Part shown: positions 34,449 to 43,329 of the stretch, in pieces
How positions within the stretch are numbered: position 1 is the first letter of the stretch
Layout: each line of letters begins with the position of its first letter
NCBI RefSeq assembly: GCF_008370325.1
Contig: NZ_VNIP01000003.1
Location: 1-64,000 of the forward strand
DNA from: Martinezella tropici
Lineage (GTDB): Bacteria; Pseudomonadota; Alphaproteobacteria; Rhizobiales; Rhizobiaceae
Direction: 5' to 3'
Length of the DNA: 64,000 nt
Made by a program: the position numbers and the translations under genes
The notes under the pieces: generated by a model
Told to the model about the DNA's origin: nothing
What the model saw: the letters and a program-made list of their open reading frames with translations, nothing else
The model's database searches: none

Positions 34449-35459
34449 ATGAAGACATTGATCTGCAATGAACCCGGCCGGCTCTCCCTGATCGAGCGCG
34501 ATGTCCCGACGCCCGCTAGAGGCGAGGTGCTTGTGCGCATCCGACGCGTCGGCATCTGCGGCACGGATTTCCACATTTATCAGGGCAAGCATCCCTTTCT
34601 CGAATATCCGCGTGTCATGGGCCATGAACTGTCCGGCACGGTGGAGGATGCAAATGGTTCGAGCCGCCTCAAGAAGGAAGAAAATGTCTATATCGTTCCC
34701 TATCTTGCCTGCGGCAAATGCGTTGCCTGCCGGCGCGGCGTGACCAATGCCTGCCAAAACATTGCCGTGCTGGGCGTGCATCGTGATGGCGGCATGAGCG
34801 AATTCATCTGTGTGCCAGAGCAGAATGTCATTTCCGCCGGCAAGGCCTCGCTGGACGAAGCTGCGATGATCGAGTTCCTGGCGATCGGCGCCCATGGCGT
34901 CAAGCGTGGCGGCATCACCGCCGCCGACCGCGTTCTCGTCGTCGGCTCAGGCCCGATAGGCATGTCCGCTACCATCTTCGCCAAGGCACGCGGCGCCGAC
35001 GTCACGGTCATGGATGTCCGCCAGGACCGATTGGATTTCACCACCGCTTCGCTCGGTGGCGATCGGACACTCATCGCCAATGACGAGGCCGAAGCCCATG
35101 CGAAACGCCTCACCGGCGGCGATTTCTTCGACGTCGTTATCGACGCGACCGGCAACACCAAGGCCATGCAACGCGGCTTTGGCTTCGTCGCCCACGGTGG
35201 CCGCTACGTCCTCGTCAGCGTCGTGCGCGACGACATCACCTTCTCCGACCCGGAATTCCACAAGCGCGAAACCACTCTCTTCGCTAGCCGCAATGCGCAG
35301 CCGGACGATTTTGCCGAGGTCGTAAAACAGATGGAAAATGGCCGGGTGCCGACGAAAGCGCTGAACACGCACCGGGGTTCGCTTGATGATGCGCCATCGC
35401 TCTTTAAGGATTGGCTGCGGCCCGAGGCAGGCGTGATCAAGGCAATAGTTGAGGTCTAG
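34449..35459 (+). CDS. Zinc-containing alcohol/polyol dehydrogenase (MDR family)
   Basis: ATG 34449 chosen (frame open to 34350); 336 aa. The GroES-like domain has the catalytic zinc ligands VGICGTDFHIYQG and GHELSGTVED, and a structural-zinc loop CGKCVACRRGVTNAC. The NAD-binding motif VLVVGSGPIGMSATIFAKAR follows. It is similar in pattern to RspB, L-gulonate or sorbitol dehydrogenases and should oxidise a polyol or sugar acid with NAD. Context suggests a role beside the preceding dehydrogenase. Confidence 0.87.
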   Translation: MKTLICNEPGRLSLIERDVPTPARGEVLVRIRRVGICGTDFHIYQGKHPFLEYPRVMGHELSGTVEDANGSSRLKKEENVYIVPYLACGKCVACRRGVTNACQNIAVLGVHRDGGMSEFICVPEQNVISAGKASLDEAAMIEFLAIGAHGVKRGGITAADRVLVVGSGPIGMSATIFAKARGADVTVMDVRQDRLDFTTASLGGDRTLIANDEAEAHAKRLTGGDFFDVVIDATGNTKAMQRGFGFVAHGGRYVLVSVVRDDITFSDPEFHKRETTLFASRNAQPDDFAEVVKQMENGRVPTKALNTHRGSLDDAPSLFKDWLRPEAGVIKAIVEV

Positions 35460-35843
35460 ATGCTGTGCGACTTAACCGATTGAGCCTCACAGCTCCAGTC
35501 GCAATGATGTTGTCACTACCGCGTTTGCGGTCATGAACCTCCACCACTCTTTCCCTGTTCAGGAGTGCCCACAGAATTGGAAAAATTATCGAGCTAACCC
35601 AGGCGGAAAATTCGTTTATCTCGTATTCGGCGCCAGGCTGCCAAAACGTTCATCATGAAAAGCTGATATAAGCACCATATATTGCATAGGCGACCGGTTA
35701 TTTATTGCTTGCGGTTGCCAAATATTGCAGTCAGCTGCCACCATCGATAGGCTGATTGAAAATAGATTCCGCACCTTTAAGCATCAAGAAAGAAAACCTG
35801 CCAGTCGGCTTGCCGCGTGGCGGGTGGTTGTTGCAGATTGATA
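35460..35843. other. AT-rich intergenic region before cysD
   Basis: No gene seen in 384 bp. I looked for a nod box (long ATC-N9-GAT repeats with CAATCGATTTTACC) and found none; ATCGATAGGCTGAT near 35743 has only an N8 gap. The rise in AT content begins here and continues through the next two genes. Confidence 0.4.
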
Positions 35844-36758
35844 ATGGTCAGAACAGATATGCAAAATCTCCACCTCCAAATGCTTGAGGCAGAGTCAATT
35901 CATATACTCCGCGAAGTTGCAGCGACGTTTTCCAACCCAGTGATGTTATATTCAGTCGGCAAAGACTCGTCAGTACTGACGCATCTTGCCATGAAGGCAT
36001 TCTATCCCTCTAAGCCCCCGTTTCCATTTTTGCACGTCGATACAACATGGAAGTTCAAGGAGATGATCGCCTTTCGTGATCGGGTAGTCGCCGAATACGG
36101 TCTTGAGTTTCTTGTGCACACGAATAGTGACGGGATCGAGCAGCGCGTAAATCCGTTTACACATAGTTCCAATATCTATACTCAAATCATGAAGACCGAG
36201 GCCTTGAGACAAGCGCTCGACAAATACGGCTTCGACGCCGCATTTGGGGGAGCCCGGCGTGACGAAGAGAAATCGCGTGCCAAAGAGCGGATTTTTTCGT
36301 TCCGCACCGCCAAGCACGCCTGGGATCCCAAAAATCAGCGACCTGAAATGTGGAAGACCTATAACACGCGTGTGAATAAGGGGGAATCGATCCGGGTGTT
36401 CCCGTTGTCGAATTGGACCGAAGCCGACATATGGCTGTATATCATGCAAGAAAACATCCCGATCGTACCACTCTATTTTGCGGCAAACCGACCCGTGGTT
36501 AATCGTAATGGCACGTTGATCGTGATCGATGACACGCGGATGCCGATTACTGCGCAGGAAGCAATAGAGGAACGAATGGTTCGTTTTCGTACTCTCGGTT
36601 GTTATCCTCTCACTGGAGCCATCGAGTCTTCTGCCGAAACGCTTGAGGGTGTGGTTAGAGAAGTGCTTGGAGCTCGCACCTCGGAGCGGCGGGATCGCCT
36701 TATCGACAACGATCAGGCTGGCTCGATGGAGAAGAAAAAACGTGAGGGCTATTTCTGA
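35844..36758 (+). CDS. cysD: Sulfate adenylyltransferase small subunit (CysD/NodP)
   Basis: A 304-aa PP-loop protein ([20 protein letters not shown]), with [36 protein letters not shown] and [20 protein letters not shown], typical of CysD/NodP. With the GTPase subunit it makes adenosine 5'-phosphosulfate from sulfate and ATP. ATG 35844 and ATG 35859 are both possible; neither has a good ribosome site. Its stop overlaps the next start. Codon use is more AT-rich than in flanking genes. Confidence 0.92.
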   Translation: MVRTDMQNLHLQMLEAESIHILREVAATFSNPVMLYSVGKDSSVLTHLAMKAFYPSKPPFPFLHVDTTWKFKEMIAFRDRVVAEYGLEFLVHTNSDGIEQRVNPFTHSSNIYTQIMKTEALRQALDKYGFDAAFGGARRDEEKSRAKERIFSFRTAKHAWDPKNQRPEMWKTYNTRVNKGESIRVFPLSNWTEADIWLYIMQENIPIVPLYFAANRPVVNRNGTLIVIDDTRMPITAQEAIEERMVRFRTLGCYPLTGAIESSAETLEGVVREVLGARTSERRDRLIDNDQAGSMEKKKREGYF

Positions 36759-38647
36759 TGAGAGATGGCAGCGGGCCCTATCCTTCTCTTGATGATACAA
36801 CCCACGCCGATCAAGGCAACAAACCGCTTCTGCGCTTCCTGACGTGTGGTTCGGTGGATGACGGAAAATCAACGCTCATAGGACGCTTGCTTTACGACAC
36901 CAAAAGCCTCTTTGACGATGAGCTTTCCACCTTGAGGAAAGAAAACACGCAATATGGCACGACAGGCAATGATATTGACCTTGCGCTTCTGCTCGACGGC
37001 TTAGATGCGGAGCGCGAACAAGGCATCACCATCGACGTGGCGTATCGGTTTTTCTCCACCCCGAAACGCGCCTTCATCGTGGCGGATGCTCCCGGCCATG
37101 AAGAATATACGCGCAATATGGTGACGGGCGCCTCGACGGCCGAGCTTGCCATTGTCCTGATCGACGGCCGTCACGGGGTGCAGCAGCAAACGAAGCGTCA
37201 CAGTTTCATCGCGTCCGTGCTTGGGATTAGCCATCTTGTCCTCGCGGTCAACAAAATGGACCTTCTCCTCTATGAACAGGATGCGTATGAGAAGATCGTG
37301 ACCGATTATATGGCGTTCGCGGAGGGGCTTGGTTTCAAGTCCGTTACGCCGATACCAATATCCGCCCGTTATGCCGCTAATATAACCACAAAGTCAAAAG
37401 AGACACCGTGGTATGACGGGCCTTCGTTGCTAGACCATTTGGAAACTGTCTCGATCGACCGCGATGGCTCGAAAAAACCATTTCGCTTTCCAGTCCAATG
37501 GGTCAACCGACCAGATCTCAATTTTCGAGGCTTTTCCGGCCAAGTTGCATCGGGAAGTGTCTCGGTGGGCGATGCCGTTACAGTGGCAAAATCCGGCCAA
37601 CAGACAACTGTGAGGCGGATCGTCACCTATAATGGAGATCAAACCACGGCGGTCGAGGGACAGGCCGTCACGCTGGTATTGAATGATGAAGTGGAGGTAG
37701 CACGCGGAAATCTGCTGGTATCTCCGAGGGAAAGGCCCAACGTTGCAGATCAGTTTCAGGCTCACATCATCTGGTTCAGCCACGATCAGTTGATCCCTGG
37801 GCGTCCCTATATTCTGAGAACTGAGACCGATAGCACGAGCGCAACAATTACAGCGCTGAAATATAGCATTGACGTCAATACTTGCGCGCATCAGCCGGCA
37901 AAAACGTTGTCGGTTAACGAGATTGGTGTCTGCAACCTTTCAACGCAGGACTCGATTTGCTTTGACAGCTATGCCGAAAATCGCACGACCGGCAATTTTA
38001 TATTGATAGATCGATTTTCGAACGCAACAGTCGGCGCCGGACTAATTGTGCATTCTCTCCATCGTGCACAGAATGTTCATTGGCAAGCACTTACGATCAA
38101 TAAGGCGGCGCGTGCAGAACAGAAAGGCCAGCGCCCGGTCGTTTTATGGTTTACCGGCCTTTCAGGATCCGGCAAATCAACCATTGCCAATCTCGTTGAG
38201 AAACTCCTTCATGCAAAAGGCAAGCACACCTTCCTACTTGATGGAGACAATGTTCGCCATGGCTTGAATCGCGATCTTGGTTTTACCGCGGAGGATCGTG
38301 TTGAAAACATCCGTCGTATTGCAGAGGTGGCTAAGCTAATGACGGACGCCGGGCTCATCGTGCTGGTATCGTTTATCTCGCCGTTCCGATCCGAGCGGCA
38401 AATGGCGCGCGAGCTGATGCCGGAGGGCGAGTTCATCGAGGTCTTCGTTGATACTCCGCTCGAAGAATGCATGCGGCGCGATCCCAAGGGTCTGTATAAG
38501 AAGGCGGTGGCGGGACAGGTACCTAATTTCACCGGCATTACATCTCCATACGAGGCGCCAGAAAACCCGGATATCCACCTGCATACCGTTGGCCATGATC
38601 CTTTGGAATTGGCGCTACGTGTTGAAAGCTCTCTGACACAGCGGTGA
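36758..38647 (+). CDS. cysNC: Bifunctional sulfate adenylyltransferase GTPase/APS kinase (CysNC/NodQ)
   Basis: A 629-aa fusion. Residues 20-440 are an EF-Tu-like GTPase ([20 protein letters not shown], switch [19 protein letters not shown]). Residues 460-629 are APS kinase ([35 protein letters not shown]). Together with CysD it makes PAPS. The CysN-CysC fusion is the NodQ layout used to supply PAPS for Nod-factor or surface-polysaccharide sulfation, but it is also found in assimilatory loci. No sulfotransferase or nod gene occurs in the window. Confidence 0.92.
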   Translation: MRDGSGPYPSLDDTTHADQGNKPLLRFLTCGSVDDGKSTLIGRLLYDTKSLFDDELSTLRKENTQYGTTGNDIDLALLLDGLDAEREQGITIDVAYRFFSTPKRAFIVADAPGHEEYTRNMVTGASTAELAIVLIDGRHGVQQQTKRHSFIASVLGISHLVLAVNKMDLLLYEQDAYEKIVTDYMAFAEGLGFKSVTPIPISARYAANITTKSKETPWYDGPSLLDHLETVSIDRDGSKKPFRFPVQWVNRPDLNFRGFSGQVASGSVSVGDAVTVAKSGQQTTVRRIVTYNGDQTTAVEGQAVTLVLNDEVEVARGNLLVSPRERPNVADQFQAHIIWFSHDQLIPGRPYILRTETDSTSATITALKYSIDVNTCAHQPAKTLSVNEIGVCNLSTQDSICFDSYAENRTTGNFILIDRFSNATVGAGLIVHSLHRAQNVHWQALTINKAARAEQKGQRPVVLWFTGLSGSGKSTIANLVEKLLHAKGKHTFLLDGDNVRHGLNRDLGFTAEDRVENIRRIAEVAKLMTDAGLIVLVSFISPFRSERQMARELMPEGEFIEVFVDTPLEECMRRDPKGLYKKAVAGQVPNFTGITSPYEAPENPDIHLHTVGHDPLELALRVESSLTQR

Positions 38648-39415
38648 ATCTCTTCAGTGCCGGCGGTCGCCATTCCGTCAGCTCCTCGGCAACCGATTTC
38701 GTTTCGACCGCCTGCTGAAGCGCGCTTTGGCAGGCCGGATACTCAAAGGCGTAACCTTGTAGTCATAACAGGAAGTCCATCGACCAGATCTTCTTATCGG
38801 ATGGCCTGCTGCTTCGGCATTGTCGCAATCAAGCGGCAAGACAATGACCCCGGCCGAAAGATAGTTCTTCCGGCCCGGTATTCAGTCGTTTTCATCCATA
38901 GTTCGAAATGTCTATACCGGTGACAGCGGGTCCAGCGAGGGCCACGACAGGGCGGCGAACCGTGAAGATCCGAACGCCTGCACATGCTGATATAGCGCCG
39001 CTAGCGACCTGTGGATATTTTTGGTAGCAACCAGCACTATACATTTTACGACACCTTCGTTAAAAATACGTCAGTCGACCAAACGCGACCATATGTTCCT
39101 AGACGTCAAACGGAGTTGGAACTTTCCAGTGCACATCATGACTTCCCGCGAAAAAATGCTCGCGCGTCGCATTATGCTAACTCTTATGCCAATCTTCGGC
39201 GCCTTAACCATTTTTGCGCTTTTTACGCTGTCCATGATCGGATAGGTGCAGATTTAAGAACATCTGGTTCCGGCACCAAGCTATTAATTCCGTCGGTTAA
39301 ACGCCCCTTTAGCAGGGGACGCTTTACAAGCTTAAGATGCTAAAACGGCGTATACCTTGCAAGGGCTGCCTTTGACGACAGCCAAAGGCCACGCGCATGG
39401 TGTAATTGGTTCTCT
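38648..39415. other. Long intergenic stretch between cysNC and lysA
   Basis: 768 bp with no convincing gene. A 35-codon frame at 39138-39245 (MTSREKMLARRIMLTLMPIF, then GALTIFALFTLSMIG) would be a basic-headed single-pass membrane peptide but has no clear ribosome site. The segment 38660-38990 has neither good codon use nor motifs in any frame and may be decayed sequence. 39290-39340 contains a weak CCCCT/AGGGG hairpin. Confidence 0.35.
39138..39245 (+). CDS. Possible 35-residue membrane peptide
   Basis: ATG 39138 to TAG 39243-39245. The product has a basic N-terminus (TSREKMLARR) and one hydrophobic helix (IMLTLMPIFGALTIFALFTL). Such charge-plus-helix peptides are frequent among small membrane proteins and type I toxins, but the ribosome site is poor and there is no conserved partner nearby. 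Listed because it is too short for usual gene calling. Confidence 0.25.
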   Translation: MTSREKMLARRIMLTLMPIFGALTIFALFTLSMIG

Positions 39416-40660
39416 TTAAACCTTCTCCAACATCAGTAGCTCGTCCAGCCTCTGCCGCCTGCGGATCAATCGATGCTCGGTGCCGTCGATAAGCACCTCG
39501 GGTGCATAGAGGCGGCTATTGTAATTCGACGACATCGTCGCCCCGTAGGCGCCGGCGCCGTGGAATAGGAGATAATCGCCGACATGGGTTTCGGGCAAAT
39601 CGCGGGTCTCGACGGTGCCGGTGTCCGTCTGCGTGAAGACGTCGCCGGATTCGCATAAGGGGCCGGCGACGACGGTCGGAAAAATCGCGCCCGCAGCATT
39701 GCGAGGTGTCTTGCCCGGGATCACCGATATCTCATGATAGCTGCCATACATGGCAGGTCTGGCAAGATCGCTGAAACCGGCATCGACAAGCACGAAGCGA
39801 TTCCGGCCCATCATCTTCACAGCCCTCACCTCGGCAAGCAATATGCCGGAATCCGCGGTCAGGAAGCGTCCCGGCTCGATCTCCAGCCGGATAGGATGGG
39901 CGAAATGCGCTTCGATCTCGCGCCGTGCCGCATTCCAGAGTGAAAAATAATGAGCAGGATCAATTTCCTCCTCCCCCTCTTTGTAGGGCACGGAAAGACC
40001 GCCGCCGGCCGAGATCGCCTCGATATCGACATCAAGCACCCGGCAGAAACCGACCATCGCGCCGCAGACGCGCTGCAGGTGCCCATAATCGACGCCGGAG
40101 CCGATATGCATATGCAGGCCGACCAGCGTCAGGGAATATTGGCGCGTCAGCGCCACGGCCTCCTGCAATTGCTCGAACCAGATGCCATGCTTGCTGCTTT
40201 CGCCGCCGGTATTGGTCTTCTTGCTATGGCCATGTCCAAAACCGGGATTGATGCGCAGCCAGACTCTATGGCCAGGCGAGCGTTCGCCGAGCTGATGTAA
40301 CATGTCGATGGAGCCGATATTCACCTCGACCTTGTCGGCAACGACGCGATCAAGGGTCGGCCGGTCGAAGACATCGGCGGTGAAGACCAGCTCCGCCGCA
40401 GCCGATGCGCCACCGGCGGCAAAGCCGGCCCGCGTCGCCCGCTCGATCTCGCCGAGCGAGACGGCGTCGACATGCACACCCTCCTTGCGCATCTCTTTCA
40501 GGATATGAATGTTCGAACAGGCCTTTTGCGCAAAGCGAATGACATCGAAGGCGGAGAGTTGCGCGATACGGCGACGGATCGCAGCGGCATCGTAGATCCA
40601 GAGCGGCGTTCCATATTCGCCGGCAAGCGCGCTTAATGTTTCATGAGAGGGAATGGTCAT
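39416..40660 (-). CDS. lysA: Diaminopimelate decarboxylase, E. coli-like LysA
   Basis: A 414-aa fold-III PLP enzyme. RFAQKACSNIHILKEMRKEG holds the Schiff-base Lys and is very like E. coli LysA as I remember it. HMHIGSGVDYGHLQRVCGAM and EIEPGRFLTADSGILLAEVR follow, and the partner-subunit Cys lies in AGPLCESGDVF. It should form L-lysine from meso-diaminopimelate. It is the last gene of a four-gene operon with a hydroxamate-type acyltransferase and an exporter, which suggests lysine supply for the siderophore rather than housekeeping. Decarboxylation of another amino acid cannot be excluded. Confidence 0.85.
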   Translation of the reverse strand: MTIPSHETLSALAGEYGTPLWIYDAAAIRRRIAQLSAFDVIRFAQKACSNIHILKEMRKEGVHVDAVSLGEIERATRAGFAAGGASAAAELVFTADVFDRPTLDRVVADKVEVNIGSIDMLHQLGERSPGHRVWLRINPGFGHGHSKKTNTGGESSKHGIWFEQLQEAVALTRQYSLTLVGLHMHIGSGVDYGHLQRVCGAMVGFCRVLDVDIEAISAGGGLSVPYKEGEEEIDPAHYFSLWNAARREIEAHFAHPIRLEIEPGRFLTADSGILLAEVRAVKMMGRNRFVLVDAGFSDLARPAMYGSYHEISVIPGKTPRNAAGAIFPTVVAGPLCESGDVFTQTDTGTVETRDLPETHVGDYLLFHGAGAYGATMSSNYNSRLYAPEVLIDGTEHRLIRRRQRLDELLMLEKV

Positions 40661-40765
40661 TTTGTCTCAATCGGTCCGGGCGGGAAAGGTCAGCAATGAA
40701 TAATAGTATGGGCGGAGCGACAGTACTACTCCGCCCACCTTCCGACGCAACGGTAATGAGCCCGC

Positions 40766-41947
40766 CTAGCGTTTCGCTGCCGCAAGCGCCTGCTCGAGAT
40801 CGGCAATGACGTCCTTCGCCGCATGGAGCCCGACATTCAGGCGGATCGTGCGGTCGCTGACGCCGAAGCGCGCGAAGACATTGGTCTCTGGGGAGATGCA
40901 GAGCGCAGCTCTGGCCGGCACCACCAGGCTCTCCGGCCCTCCCCAGCTGACGCCGATGCGGATGAGGCGCAGCGCGTCGACGAAATCGGCAACGTCGATA
41001 CGGTCGGAGACCTCGAAGGAAAACAGCGCCCCGAAGCCGCTGAAAGTGCGCTTTCCGGGATGATCGCCAAGCGCCGGATGCATGACATTGGTCACATCCC
41101 CGTGCGCCTGCAGCCAGGATGCCACTTCAAGGCCCGCTTCATGATGATGGCGCATGCGGAATGGCAAGGTCTCGAGATTGCGCAGGACAAGCCATGCCTC
41201 GAAAGGAGCGAGCTTCGCACCCGTATAGGGGTAGATTTCGCTGTTGATGCGGTCGATATGCACCTTGGAGCCGGCAACGAGGCCGGCAACGGTGTCGCTT
41301 TGCCCGCCGAGATATTTCGAGGCGGCGTGAATGACGATATCGACGCCGACAGAGAGTGGCTTCTGGTAGAGCGGCGTTGCCCAGGAATTGTCGACCATGG
41401 TCACGACGCCATGACGGCGGGCCGCCTCGGCGATGGCGGTCAGATCCTGCAGTTCGAAAACCATCGAGGTCGGGTTTTCGAGATAGGCAAGCTTGGCGCC
41501 GGGAAGCGCTGCGATCATCGCCTCGGTATCCGTGCCATCGATATAGTCGACGACGACACCGAAGCGCTTCAGAACCTTTTCGAAAAAGCGGAAAGCATCA
41601 CTATAGACATGCCGAACGGTGACGATGCGATCGCCCGGCCCGACGAAAGTGAGAATTGCGGCTGCGATAGCGCCCATGCCGCTCGAAAAGGCTCGCGCTT
41701 CTTCCGCGCCTTCCATCTCGGCGATCTTGCGCTCTAGAAGCCGAACGGTCGGATTATCGCCGCGTGAGTAGATCGGCTTCTTCGAGCGGCCGGCAAAAAC
41801 ATCCTCCAACTCCTTGTAGCTGTCGAACAGAAAGAGAGATGTCTGGTAGATCGGCGGCACCGCCGCGTCGAAAGGATCGTCGCGAGGCGGCATCAACGCA
41901 TCCGGAATGGCGTGTCTGTAGGCATCGAATCTCGGGGTCTCGTTCAT
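40766..41947 (-). CDS. Cys/Met-metabolism PLP enzyme (cystathionine beta-lyase-like)
   Basis: ATG 41947 is preceded by GAGGAACGTC; the longer frame to 42268 overlaps the MATE gene and is not needed. The 393-aa fold-I enzyme has FSSGMGAIAAAILTFVGPGD, TMVDNSWATPLYQKPLSVGV, the PLP Lys in HAASKYLGGQSDTVAGLV and LETLPFRMRHHHEAGLEVAS, all typical of MetC/MetB relatives. Beta-elimination of cystathionine is the default guess. Its place between the MATE exporter (14 nt upstream) and lysA suggests a role in siderophore precursor or tailoring chemistry that is not obvious. Confidence 0.82.
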   Translation of the reverse strand: MNETPRFDAYRHAIPDALMPPRDDPFDAAVPPIYQTSLFLFDSYKELEDVFAGRSKKPIYSRGDNPTVRLLERKIAEMEGAEEARAFSSGMGAIAAAILTFVGPGDRIVTVRHVYSDAFRFFEKVLKRFGVVVDYIDGTDTEAMIAALPGAKLAYLENPTSMVFELQDLTAIAEAARRHGVVTMVDNSWATPLYQKPLSVGVDIVIHAASKYLGGQSDTVAGLVAGSKVHIDRINSEIYPYTGAKLAPFEAWLVLRNLETLPFRMRHHHEAGLEVASWLQAHGDVTNVMHPALGDHPGKRTFSGFGALFSFEVSDRIDVADFVDALRLIRIGVSWGGPESLVVPARAALCISPETNVFARFGVSDRTIRLNVGLHAAKDVIADLEQALAAAKR

Positions 41948-41961
41948 GACGTTCCTCATGG

Positions 41962-43329
41962 TCAGGGGTGAAGTGTCGGTTGGCCGGCGAGGCTGGGTGC
42001 ATCCGCCGGCAAAATGGCGAACCATTCCCGCCGAGCGACGAAAAGGCCAAGAATGGCGGCGAGGATGGCAGCGACTGCGGGTGCTGCGGAAACGCCGGCA
42101 AAGCCCATCCAGAGCGGCAGCAGAAGAAGAAGCGGGATCAGCAGATAGCCTTGCGGCGCGAGTCCGACTAGGGCTGACAAGCCGGCCCTGCCCCGCGATT
42201 GCAGCATCACCAGCAGCACGGATTGAAAGGCTGCCAGCGGGAAGACCGGAAAGAGTGCATGCAGCCACGACACCGCTTCACCGACAACCGGCGGACTATC
42301 GGTGAACAGGTGCGCGATCGGTTCCGCAGCCAGGAACAGCAGGGCTGAATAGAGCAAAGCCACCGGTACGGTCACCGCCAGCATAAAACGGATAACCGCC
42401 TTCAACCGCTGGGCATCGCCGGCACCGAAGGCGTGGCTGACGACGCTTTGTGCTCCAAGGCAAAACCCGAACAGAGGAAGCTGCCCCAAAGTCAGCAGCC
42501 GGATGGCGATCGCTGTCGCGGCCACACCCGTGTCGCCGCCATGAACCGCGGCCTCCCGCATCAGGATGAGAAAGCCGACGCCGGTCACGATGCTGGTCGC
42601 GGCGGCGGGAATGCCGATCCTCGCGATCGGCCGCAACAGCTGCCAACCTATCAGGCCACCGGCGATGCTGACCGTTCCCCACTTGCGAACAAAATAGGCA
42701 AGATAGCAGGCAAGTGCCGCGATGGAGGAAACGATCGTCGCCAGCGCCGCGCCGGAGGCACCGAGCTTGAAGAGGAAAATGAAAACGGGATCGAGGATGG
42801 CGTTCAGGGAGAAGCTCGCGATGAGCACGATCATCGAGAAGCGCGAATTGCCCTCGGCAATAGCTATGAAATCGCAGACTGCCTGCAAAAGCCCCAGCGT
42901 TACGCCGAAAGAGAGCAGCCGCCCGTAATCCAATCCCGGCGCAAGAAGATTGTCGCTTGCGCCGAGCGCACCGACGAAATCAGGCAGCCCTAGATAGATC
43001 GGCACGGAGAGGGCGATGCCGAGCGGGATCGTCGCCGCGAGCGCTGTTGTGGCAACCGAGGAAGCGGCTTTCAGGTCGCCCTCGCCAAGATGGCGCGCCA
43101 GAAGCGTGGCAAGTCCGATCCCAAGCCCCTGCCCTGCTGCCGCGACAAGCAGAAACAGCGGCATGACGAGGCTGATGCCGGCCAGCACATCCGGCCCCAG
43201 AGCGCCGAGAAAGATCGCATTGATCGCATGATGGCCGGCGCTGGCGGCCAATCCCGCCACCGCCGGCAGCGCGACCGTCAGAACGAGCCGCATGATGCGC
43301 GGATCGTTCATGTCGACGGCTGCCTTCAT
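41962..43329 (-). CDS. MATE-family efflux transporter (probable siderophore exporter)
   Basis: A 455-aa protein with about twelve transmembrane helices in two six-helix bundles and MATE-like segments (LVLTVALPAVAGLAASAGHH, AAGQGLGIGLATLLARHLGE, LGQLPLFGFCLGAQSVVSHA). Its start overlaps the stop of the acyltransferase gene (ATGA), so the two are translationally coupled. Export of the finished siderophore by cation antiport is inferred from the operon. Confidence 0.85.
   Translation of the reverse strand: MKAAVDMNDPRIMRLVLTVALPAVAGLAASAGHHAINAIFLGALGPDVLAGISLVMPLFLLVAAAGQGLGIGLATLLARHLGEGDLKAASSVATTALAATIPLGIALSVPIYLGLPDFVGALGASDNLLAPGLDYGRLLSFGVTLGLLQAVCDFIAIAEGNSRFSMIVLIASFSLNAILDPVFIFLFKLGASGAALATIVSSIAALACYLAYFVRKWGTVSIAGGLIGWQLLRPIARIGIPAAATSIVTGVGFLILMREAAVHGGDTGVAATAIAIRLLTLGQLPLFGFCLGAQSVVSHAFGAGDAQRLKAVIRFMLAVTVPVALLYSALLFLAAEPIAHLFTDSPPVVGEAVSWLHALFPVFPLAAFQSVLLVMLQSRGRAGLSALVGLAPQGYLLIPLLLLLPLWMGFAGVSAAPAVAAILAAILGLFVARREWFAILPADAPSLAGQPTLHP

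Noticed and set aside
35731..35760. Possible nod box before the NodPQ-like genes
   Set aside because: Only an imperfect ATC-N8-GAT is present; the long conserved CAATCGATTTTACC part and the repeated spacing are absent.
40766..42268. 500-aa version of the PLP enzyme
   Set aside because: The extra 107 residues are Ser/Arg-rich antisense of the MATE gene. ATG 41947 has a good ribosome site and fits the family length.
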